Assembly: GCA_934569045.1 (NCBI GenBank) | Contig: CAKTJX010000006.1 | Location: 1-64,000 of the forward strand | Direction of reading: 5' to 3' | Length of the DNA: 64,000 bases | Source of the DNA: an uncultured Oscillospiraceae bacterium | GTDB lineage: Bacteria; Bacillota; Clostridia; Oscillospirales; Oscillospiraceae | Shown here: positions 33,838 to 40,769 of the stretch, piece by piece | Layout: each line of letters starts with the position of its first letter | How positions within the stretch are numbered: position 1 is the stretch's first letter | Translations under genes and position numbers: made by a program | The notes under the pieces: generated by a model | The model's input: the letters and a program-made list of their open reading frames with translations, nothing else | Database searches by the model: none | Told to the model about the DNA's origin: nothing

Positions 33838-33855
33838 AAGGAAAAGGTGATTCCA

Positions 33856-35247
33856 ATGGACAACAACACGATTCTGGGCGAGCTGCCCGTGGGCAGGCTG
33901 ATGAAGGGCTACGCCATTCCCTGCATCATTTCGCTTTTGGTAGGGGCGCTCTACAACATTGTCGATCAGATTTTTATTGCCAACGCCAGCTACTTAGGCT
34001 CCTACGGCAACGCGGCAAATACGGTGGTGTTCCCGCTGACGGTGGTAGCTCTGGCCATTGCCGTCATGGTGGGGGACGGCTGCTGCGCCTTTGTCAGCAT
34101 GGCCCTGGGCCGGGAGGAGCCGGAGAACGCCAAGCGCTGCGTTGGCAATGCTGTGGTGCTGATCGTGGCGGCCAGTCTGGTGCTGACGGCGGTGTATCTG
34201 ATTTTCGCGGACGGCATTATCGCCATGTTCGGCGGCACGGTAAATGAAGAAACCTTCCGGCACAGTCAGGAATATTTCTTCTATATCACTTTGGGCATTC
34301 CCTTTTATATGTTCGGGCAGGCCATGAATCCCATCATCCGGGCTGACGGCAATCCCAAATTTGCCATGGTGTCTACTTTGGCGGGGGCGGTCATCAACAT
34401 TATCCTGGACCCCATTTTTATCTTTGTATTCCGCTGGAGGATGATGGGCGCGGCTGTGGCAACGGTGATTGGACAGGTGGCAACGGCGATTCTGGCTCTG
34501 TGGTATCTGCTGCATATGCGCGTGATCAAGCCCGGGTCCCAGGACTATGCCCTGCAAGGGGCCGTCTGCGGGCGGATGCTCTCTCTCGGCATTACCAGCT
34601 TTCTCTCCCAGATCAGTCTGGTGGCGGCCATGGCAGCCATCAACAATATGCTGCGGAAATACGGAGCCCTTGACCCCGTCTTCGGGCAGGAACAGTACGC
34701 CCAGATTCCCATGGCCGTTGTGGGCGTTGTGATGAAGTTCTTCCAGATTGTCATTTCCATTGTGGTGGGCATGGCCGCAGGCTGCATCCCCATTGTGGGC
34801 TTCAACATGGGGGCAGGGAAAAAGAGCCGGGTGAAGGAATTGTTTACAAAGCTTCTGACCTATGAGGCCCTGGTTGGTTTCATTGCCCTGCTGCTGGTAG
34901 AGCTGTGCCCCCGGCAGCTGATCGCCATCTTCGGCGCGGCCAATGAGAGCAGCTACTATACGGTCTTCGCCGTCAAGGCATTCCGGATTTATCTGTGCAT
35001 GATGGTGCTGGCCTGCGTCAACAAGGCCTGCTTCATCTTCCTGCAAGCCCTGGGCAAGGCGTTGGCCTCTACCATGCTGTCGATGTTCCGGGAGGTGGTC
35101 TTTGGCGTGGGCTTCGCCCTGACGCTGCCGCTGATCTTCGGATTGGACGGCGTGCTATTTTCCATGCCGGTGTCGGATGTGCTGACATTTGTGATTTCGG
35201 CGGTGATTATTGTAAAAACATACAAAGAATTGAATGAATCCTTGTAA
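33856..35247 (+). CDS. MATE family efflux transporter 1
   Basis: The 463-aa protein has 12 hydrophobic segments in two halves. MATE features include ALYNIVDQIFIAN in the first helix pair, GIPFYMFGQAMNPIIRADGNPKFAM, and the matching second-half segment ALGKALASTMLSM. The family exports cationic drugs or metabolites using Na+ or H+. The ATG at 33856 with AAGGAAAAGGTG upstream is preferred to an upstream in-frame Met at 33814 that lies within the terminator hairpin. Its expression is likely set by the leader attenuator. Confidence 0.92.
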   Translation: MDNNTILGELPVGRLMKGYAIPCIISLLVGALYNIVDQIFIANASYLGSYGNAANTVVFPLTVVALAIAVMVGDGCCAFVSMALGREEPENAKRCVGNAVVLIVAASLVLTAVYLIFADGIIAMFGGTVNEETFRHSQEYFFYITLGIPFYMFGQAMNPIIRADGNPKFAMVSTLAGAVINIILDPIFIFVFRWRMMGAAVATVIGQVATAILALWYLLHMRVIKPGSQDYALQGAVCGRMLSLGITSFLSQISLVAAMAAINNMLRKYGALDPVFGQEQYAQIPMAVVGVVMKFFQIVISIVVGMAAGCIPIVGFNMGAGKKSRVKELFTKLLTYEALVGFIALLLVELCPRQLIAIFGAANESSYYTVFAVKAFRIYLCMMVLACVNKACFIFLQALGKALASTMLSMFREVVFGVGFALTLPLIFGLDGVLFSMPVSDVLTFVISAVIIVKTYKELNESL

Positions 35248-35313
35248 AAAACGCCCATTTGCATTTCTGCTGACTCCGTGATATCCTAGCCAAAACGGAA
35301 AGGAGTGTTTTCT

Positions 35314-35538
35314 ATGAAGGAATATGAAATCCTCATTGAAACCATCAACCCCTGCGGCGGGGAGCGCCACGCAAAGAAGGAGATCATCGAGGCCGAGTGT
35401 GAGAGTCCGGAGGCCTATGTGAAGGAGAATGCCCCCTATCCCGTGATGGATTGCGTTCAGACCCAGACGGGGGAGAAGCTGATTATCACCGGAGACGGCA
35501 AGGGCAGCATGGTGCGCTATACGTTCACAGAAATCTGA
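35314..35538 (+). CDS. Small conserved acidic protein, unknown function
   Basis: The 74-aa protein starts at ATG 35314 behind AAAGGAG. It is rich in Glu and contains INPCGGERHAKKEIIEAE and GEKLIITGDGKGSMVRYTF, which suggest a compact alpha/beta fold. I do not recognise a named family, though similar short proteins occur in Clostridia. It may be co-transcribed with the MATE gene 66 bases upstream and ends at a shared terminator. Confidence 0.7.
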   Translation: MKEYEILIETINPCGGERHAKKEIIEAECESPEAYVKENAPYPVMDCVQTQTGEKLIITGDGKGSMVRYTFTEI

Positions 35539-35542
35539 ATAC

Positions 35543-35574
35543 AAAAAAATCGGCCAGCGATGGCCGATTTTTTT
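35543..35574. terminator. Bidirectional terminator
   Basis: AAAAAAATCGGCCA / TGGCCGATTTTTTT separates convergent genes and nearly duplicates the terminator at 30348-30378, including flanking bases. Confidence 0.85.
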
Positions 35575-35589
35575 GATGCCTGGAAAGAC

Positions 35590-36975
35590 TTAGGAAATCT
35601 GCCCCACGGCACTTCTGTAGGTGCGCCGGGTCAGTAAGATGGCAACGATACATGCCCCGGCTTCCGCAATCGGAAGTGCCAGCCAGACGAGGCTTGCGGC
35701 ATCCGGCAGACTGGAAAGTACCCAGGCCAGAGGCAGCGCCAGCACGATAAAGCGCAGCAGAGAGATCACCAGAGAGTAAACACCCTTGCCCAAGGCCTGA
35801 CACACGCCCTGCAAAATGATGTTCGCTCCGGCAAAGAAAAAGCCGCAGGTGACGATGCGCAATGCCAGCACACAGAGCTGATAGGATTCTTCCGTTACGG
35901 AGAACAGACCCACGATCTGGCGGGCAAACACCTGCAACAGCACAATTCCGGCCAGCATAATGCCGGATACATCCATAAGCCCATAGCGAATGGTCTGGGA
36001 CACCCGGTCTTTGTTTTTGGCCCCGAAATTATAGGAGATAATGGGGATTGATGCGTTGTTCAGGCCGTAACCCGGCATGAAAATGAAGTTTTGCAGTTTG
36101 TAATACACGCCGTAGGCTGTCACCGCCGAGACGGAGACCGCCCCCAAGATCAGATTCAGGGCGTAGGACATGATGGGGGTTAAAATCTGCATGACCACGG
36201 CAGGAAGACCGATGGCATAAATGCCGGAGAGCGTTTCTTTGTCGGGCTTCAGATACCGGAAGCCTGTCTCAATGCCGACCCCTTTTCCAAAATAGACAAT
36301 GGCAATGACAATCAGCGACACGAACTGTCCAATGACGGTTGCCCAGGCCGCACCGGCGACCCCCATGGCGGGGCAGCCCAGAAGACCGTAGATCAGGATG
36401 GGGTCCAGAATGATGTTGGTGATGGCCCCGGCCAGCTGGCAGATCATGGTGATCATGGTCTTTCCGGTGCCCATAACGATCTTTTCCAGGCACATATAGC
36501 CCAGGGTGCCAAAGGAGAACACCGTGATAATGCGAAGATAAGTTGTGCCCATGCCTGTGATTACGGGGTCTGCAGTCTGGGAGCGGATAAAGGCCCCGGA
36601 GGCCGTCAGACCAAACAGGAAAATGGCGGCAAAGTAGCACAGCGTTACAAAAATGGCGTTGCCCGCCGTGCGGCTGGCATGATCCCGGTCTCCACGGCCT
36701 AGATTTTTGGCGACGGTGGCGTTGATGCCCACGCCTGTTCCAACGCCAAGGGCTACGATCAGCATTTGCACGGGAAAGGCCAGGGTCAGCGCGTTGATGG
36801 CCTTGTCCCCCAGGTTCGCGATCTGGGCTGCGGCGGGGATGTGGGAGACGAAAAAGGTATCCACCACATTATAGAGCGCCTGCCCCAGCATGGAGATCAT
36901 CATGGGCGCGCCCATATTGAGCAGCAGCTTTTTGATTGGCATTTCGGCCATTTTATTTTTGTTTTGCGGATGCAT
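35590..36975 (-). CDS. MATE family efflux transporter 2
   Basis: The 461-aa protein has twelve transmembrane segments with MATE motifs GQALYNVVDTFFVSHI in the first half and PGYGLNNASIPIISYNFGAKN in the second. The start at 36975 is chosen because AGGAAGAAAG lies just upstream; it overlaps the end of the marR-like gene by 23 bases. It is thus translated with, and probably controlled by, the MarR regulator, a common drug-efflux arrangement. Confidence 0.92.
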   Translation of the reverse strand: MHPQNKNKMAEMPIKKLLLNMGAPMMISMLGQALYNVVDTFFVSHIPAAAQIANLGDKAINALTLAFPVQMLIVALGVGTGVGINATVAKNLGRGDRDHASRTAGNAIFVTLCYFAAIFLFGLTASGAFIRSQTADPVITGMGTTYLRIITVFSFGTLGYMCLEKIVMGTGKTMITMICQLAGAITNIILDPILIYGLLGCPAMGVAGAAWATVIGQFVSLIVIAIVYFGKGVGIETGFRYLKPDKETLSGIYAIGLPAVVMQILTPIMSYALNLILGAVSVSAVTAYGVYYKLQNFIFMPGYGLNNASIPIISYNFGAKNKDRVSQTIRYGLMDVSGIMLAGIVLLQVFARQIVGLFSVTEESYQLCVLALRIVTCGFFFAGANIILQGVCQALGKGVYSLVISLLRFIVLALPLAWVLSSLPDAASLVWLALPIAEAGACIVAILLTRRTYRSAVGQIS

Positions 36976-37423
36976 TTCTTTCTTCCTCCGTGGGATTGGG
37001 ATATTCTTCATTGTTGATCGGGATATTCCAGGTGTGCAGCAGCCCATCCAGAAGTGCCGCAAGCTGGACTTTCTCTTGGTGGGGAATCGTGTCAAAGAGT
37101 TCGTCCGCGTAGGCCTGGCGGTTCTGAAGCGCCTGGGCGGCGGCTTCCTCGCCTTGTTTCGTCAGGACGACATCCACATTCCGCTTGTCCAGCCCGCTCC
37201 TGCTTCGGAGAATGAGCCCGGCTTTTTCCATCCCGTCCAGCTGCTCGCTGAGGGTGGCGGAGCGCCGCCCGGTCAGGTCGATCAGCTCCCGCTGGGTCAG
37301 TCCTTCGTGCAGGTGCAGCAAAACCAGCAGCCGCCCCTGCCCCCGATGGCTTTCCCGTGTCTGCAAAAGATAGGCACTTTGCAGCAGCATCCCCAGCAGA
37401 CGCAGATTCAGTTCTTGATCCAT
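36953..37423 (-). CDS. MarR-family transcriptional regulator
   Basis: The 156-aa protein has the MarR winged HTH: GLTQRELIDLTGRRSATLSEQLDGMEKAGLI, cut here by function into recognition helix RRSATLSEQL and the wing RSRSGLDKRNVDVVL. It then has a C-terminal dimerisation helix. MarR proteins repress efflux genes and release DNA on binding phenolic or drug ligands. It is first in an operon with MATE transporter 2, behind a promoter flanked by two inverted GTTAGG elements. Confidence 0.92.
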   Translation of the reverse strand: MDQELNLRLLGMLLQSAYLLQTRESHRGQGRLLVLLHLHEGLTQRELIDLTGRRSATLSEQLDGMEKAGLILRSRSGLDKRNVDVVLTKQGEEAAAQALQNRQAYADELFDTIPHQEKVQLAALLDGLLHTWNIPINNEEYPNPTEEERNASAKQK

Positions 37424-37440
37424 AGATTCGCCTCCAATTC

Positions 37441-37498
37441 GTTAGGTACCTTATAATTTAGTATAGCACAGGAAAAATTAAATTGCAAGGGCCCTAAC
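37441..37498 (-). promoter_or_regulatory. marR-mate promoter with paired operators
   Basis: On the minus strand TTGCAA (37488-37483), 17 bp and TATACT (37465-37460) form the promoter. It is bracketed by GTTAGGTACCTT (37441-37452) and its inverted relative AAGGGCCCTAAC (37487-37498). Each contains a GG-CC palindromic core. The placement fits MarR autorepression. Confidence 0.65.
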
Positions 37499-37556
37499 AA
37501 ATTTTTAAAAAACCGTAGAGGATTTGCGTCAAAACAAGCTGCCGTTGACACACAGA

Positions 37557-37593
37557 ATATCCCCCTCTCCGCTCGTAGACGGAAAGGGGGATA
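37557..37593. terminator. Hairpin downstream of the hydratase gene
   Basis: ATATCCCCCTCTCCG pairs with CGGAAAGGGGGATA around a short loop. There is only a weak T tract, so termination efficiency is uncertain. Confidence 0.5.
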
Positions 37594-37622
37594 CTCTTTA
37601 TCAGAAAGGAATGAGTGATAGC

Positions 37623-39893
37623 TTATTGATTGTTCCGGTAGTAGTTGATCAGGCAGCCGTCGGCGATAATCTGGCGCTCGGGCTCGGTCAGGGCGCCGGT
37701 GGAGACGGAGAACTTGGTGACGGTGCCGTTGGGTTTGACGGCGTAGGCATCAAAGCTTGCGTCATTGGCCAGCACATGGGCCCGGACACCGGGGACGAAG
37801 ATGTAGTCACCCAGCTCGAAGACCTCCGGATTCTCTACCAGGAAGGGGGTCATGCCCCAGTTGATGCAGTTGGAGCGGTAGCGCTTGGTGGCATAAGCCT
37901 TAGCGAAGTTGGCGCTGGCACCCATGACCCGCTGGCAGGAGGCCGCCTGCTCCCGGGCGGAGCCGTCGCCGGGCATATTGGCGAAGATGGTGGAGCCCAG
38001 GTCGGTGTTTTCGGGATCGTTCTTCACCCCTGCGGCGGTCAGGGCGGCGTATACGGCCTTGACTTCCTCGGTCAGGCCCTTGCCGGCCCGGCGGTCACGC
38101 TCGGCCTGCCGCATCTCCTTGCTGCGGGACACATACTGGGGGTCCCGGCGGGACAGGGCAAACTCGGACAGGCGCTCCGGGTTGGAACGGTAGGAGGAGG
38201 TCTCGCCGGAGGGAATCAGCTCGTCGGTGGTGGTGACGGGGTCGGTGATGTAGGAGCAGACCTTCACCAGCAGATCATCGGTCAGGGCGGGCATTTCGGG
38301 CCAGTCCTTGATGTTGGGGCCGAACTTCAGCTCATGCTGGGGTTCCGGGCGGGTCCAGCCGTTGTAGATGCGCTTCTCGTAGATGCCGTTGTCATAGTGG
38401 TATTCGGGGTTGGTGTACTCCACATCCAGGTCGGTGGCGGCAGTAAGACGGCCTCCGTTGGCGGCGGTGGCGGCGATAGAGCGGGCATCCATCAGGGCAA
38501 CCGCGGCCATCTGGCCCTCGCCGGGCTTGGAGCCTTCCCGGTTGGGGAAGTTCCGGGTGGTGTGGCGGATGGAGAATTCGCCGTTGGCGGGGGTGTCGCC
38601 TGCGCCGAAGCAGGGGCCGCAGAAGCACTCCCGGAGAATGGCACCGGCGGCGATCAGGTCGTGCGCCCGGCCGTTTTTCATGAGCTCTGCCAGAGCGGGC
38701 ATGGAGCCGGGGTAGACGCTGAGGGTGAAGGCCCCGTTGCCGCAGCTGCGGCCTCTCAGGATATCGGCGGCGGCGCAGATGTTGTCAAAGGTGCCGCCGG
38801 CGCAGCCGGCAATCTCGCCCTGCTCCACCCAGATGGCCCCGTCATGGAGCTTGGACACAATGTCCATCTTCGCGCCCTTGATCTGCTTGTTGGCATTCTC
38901 CTGAATCAGGTGCAGGATATCGGCGGCGTTCTCCTGGAGCTCGTGGATGGTGTAGGTGTTGCTTGGGTGCATGGGCATGGCAATGGTAGACTCGATGGTG
39001 GAGAGGTCAATGTACACGCAGCCGTCGTAGTAGGCAACCTGGGTGGGGTCCAGCTTCTTGTAGGCCTCCGGGCGGCCATGGACGGTGAAGTAGTTCTTGG
39101 TCTTCTCATCGGTGACCCAGATGGAGGACCAGCAGGTGGTCTCGGTGGTCATTACGTCGATGGCATTCCGGAATTCCATGGGCAGGTTCCCAATGCCGGG
39201 GCCCACGAACTCCATGACCTTGTTCTTTACATAGCCGTTCTTGTACACCGCGCCGCAGATGGACAGGGCCACGTCGTGGGGACCGATGCCAGCCTTGGGA
39301 GCGCCGGTCAGGTAGATGGCGATGACACCGGGGCGGGCAAAGTCGTAGGTCCGGCCCACCAGCTGCTTGGCCAGCTCGCCGCCGCCCTCACCGATGGCCA
39401 TGGTGCCCAGAGCGCCGTAGCGGGTGTGGGAGTCGGAGCCCAGGATCATCCGCCCGCAGCCCGCCATGGCCTCCCGGTTGTAGGAGTGGATGTTGGCCAT
39501 GTTGGTGGGCACATAGATGCCGCCGTACTTGTGGGCAGCGGACAGGGCGAACTTGTGGTCATCCTCGTTGATGGTGCCGCCTACGGCGCACAGGGAGTTG
39601 TGGCAGTTGGTCAGCACATAGGGCAGAGGAAACTCGGTCATGCCGGAGGCACGGGCGGTCTGGATGATGCCCACATAGGTGATGTCATGGGAGGTCATGG
39701 AGTCGAACTTCAGCTGCAAAGCGTCCATGTTGTCCGTGGTGTTGTGCGCTTTCAGAATGCCGTAGGCCATGGTGCCCTTGGTGGCTTCTTCTTTGGAGAC
39801 GGTCTTCCCGGTGAGGCCGGGCAGCGCGGCAGGATCGGTGACGATGGTTTCGCCGTTTACGAGATACACGCCGGATTCATAAAGTTTAACCAT
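37623..39893 (-). CDS. Aconitase-family hydratase (YbhJ-like)
   Basis: The 756-aa protein belongs to the aconitase superfamily. It has GSDSHTRYGALGTMAIGEGG, a cluster-binding ECFCGPCFGAG loop with C-x-x-C, and the C-terminal swivel domain with YRSNCINWGMTPF. Together these bind a 4Fe-4S cluster and act on carboxylic-acid dehydration/rehydration. Its length and sequence resemble the hydratase/YbhJ subgroup more than canonical citrate aconitase AcnA or AcnB. It is monocistronic, with no other TCA gene nearby, so the substrate is uncertain. Confidence 0.88.
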   Translation of the reverse strand: MVKLYESGVYLVNGETIVTDPAALPGLTGKTVSKEEATKGTMAYGILKAHNTTDNMDALQLKFDSMTSHDITYVGIIQTARASGMTEFPLPYVLTNCHNSLCAVGGTINEDDHKFALSAAHKYGGIYVPTNMANIHSYNREAMAGCGRMILGSDSHTRYGALGTMAIGEGGGELAKQLVGRTYDFARPGVIAIYLTGAPKAGIGPHDVALSICGAVYKNGYVKNKVMEFVGPGIGNLPMEFRNAIDVMTTETTCWSSIWVTDEKTKNYFTVHGRPEAYKKLDPTQVAYYDGCVYIDLSTIESTIAMPMHPSNTYTIHELQENAADILHLIQENANKQIKGAKMDIVSKLHDGAIWVEQGEIAGCAGGTFDNICAAADILRGRSCGNGAFTLSVYPGSMPALAELMKNGRAHDLIAAGAILRECFCGPCFGAGDTPANGEFSIRHTTRNFPNREGSKPGEGQMAAVALMDARSIAATAANGGRLTAATDLDVEYTNPEYHYDNGIYEKRIYNGWTRPEPQHELKFGPNIKDWPEMPALTDDLLVKVCSYITDPVTTTDELIPSGETSSYRSNPERLSEFALSRRDPQYVSRSKEMRQAERDRRAGKGLTEEVKAVYAALTAAGVKNDPENTDLGSTIFANMPGDGSAREQAASCQRVMGASANFAKAYATKRYRSNCINWGMTPFLVENPEVFELGDYIFVPGVRAHVLANDASFDAYAVKPNGTVTKFSVSTGALTEPERQIIADGCLINYYRNNQ

Positions 39894-39947
39894 AATGAAG
39901 TGCTCCTTCTATATAAGTTTTTGTTCCATCGGTTTGTTTCTGGCATT

Positions 39948-39976
39948 ATCATAGCACGGTTTATGGATTCTGTAAA
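39948..39976 (-). promoter_or_regulatory. Hydratase promoter
   Basis: On the minus strand TTTACA (39976-39971), 17 bp and TATGAT (39953-39948) precede the gene by about 55 bases. Confidence 0.6.
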
Positions 39977-40098
39977 ATTCCTATTTTTAGAAATGTTCCA
40001 TTCTTTTTACGAATGTATTTCAAAGAATTAGACTGAAGAAAATTTTTTTCTCCATTTTGCGTAGAACGGCGCAATTGTAAGGATTTCTGAATTCTCTC

Positions 40099-40127
40099 TT
40101 GCATTTTGTCAGGAAATTGGCTATACT
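40099..40127 (+). promoter_or_regulatory. Promoter of the small membrane protein gene
   Basis: TTGCAT (40099-40104), 17 bp and TATACT (40122-40127) precede the ATG at 40219. Confidence 0.7.
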
Positions 40128-40218
40128 ATAGGCAGCAAATTTTCTGCCGCCGAAAAAGCCGGGGTATTTTGCGCCTGACTGGTTTTGGATGCCGCAACAT
40201 ATGAAATGGAGGAATTTT

Positions 40219-40548
40219 ATGAAAACGCTGAATGCAATTCTGAAGGTCCTGACTGCCCTGGCCACCATTGCCAGCATTGTTTATCTCATTGCCGTCTATG
40301 GTGACAAGATCGTTGCCTGGGCAAAGCGTATCATCGGCTGCTGCCCCTGGGACGAGGGGATGGAAGAGGAAGAGGCCCCCGCTGCCACGGAAGAGGCTCC
40401 TGCTGCCGAGGCACCCGCTGAAGAGCCCGCTCCCGCCGCGGAAGCACCCGCCGAAGAGGCTCCTGCCGCTGAGGAAGTCCCTGCCGCCGAAGAGCCCGCT
40501 GCAGAGCCGGAAGAGCCCGTAGCCGATGAGGGTGACTTCGAGAGCTAA
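40219..40548 (+). CDS. Small membrane-anchored protein with Ala/Glu/Pro tail
   Basis: The 109-aa protein has one N-terminal hydrophobic helix (ILKVLTALATIASIVYLIAVY), a short basic segment with CCPW, and a low-complexity tail of AEEAPA/EEPA repeats to the end. GGAGG precedes the ATG at 40219. The tail is highly acidic and probably cytoplasmic. Proteins with this plan are common in Clostridia but lack a known function. It has its own promoter and a strong terminator. Confidence 0.75.
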   Translation: MKTLNAILKVLTALATIASIVYLIAVYGDKIVAWAKRIIGCCPWDEGMEEEEAPAATEEAPAAEAPAEEPAPAAEAPAEEAPAAEEVPAAEEPAAEPEEPVADEGDFES

Positions 40549-40574
40549 GAAGCTCTGAATCTGTTTTGAACATT

Positions 40575-40615
40575 CCCCCGCTTTCCTGCAAATGGAAAGC
40601 GGGGGTTCTTTTTTT
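40575..40615 (+). terminator. Intrinsic terminator
   Basis: CCCCCGCTTTCC pairs with GGAAAGCGGGGG and is followed by TTCTTTTTTT. Confidence 0.95.
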
Positions 40616-40769
40616 GAAAAAATTTTGGAACGGAAGGAAATCACTCCCGGGGAAATGACGAATTTCGCAGCCATCCCGCCTTAGAATAGGGGCAGATCAC
40701 AAGGGGCGAAGGTTCCAATTCAGCTTTGTGCCCCGGAAGGACAAAGCGGAAAGCGGGAGGGATTTTTCG

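Noticed and set aside
37524..40031. 835-codon plus-strand frame across the hydratase gene
   Set aside because: The minus-strand frame has aconitase motifs and a ribosome site; the plus frame is a Gly/Val-rich shadow.
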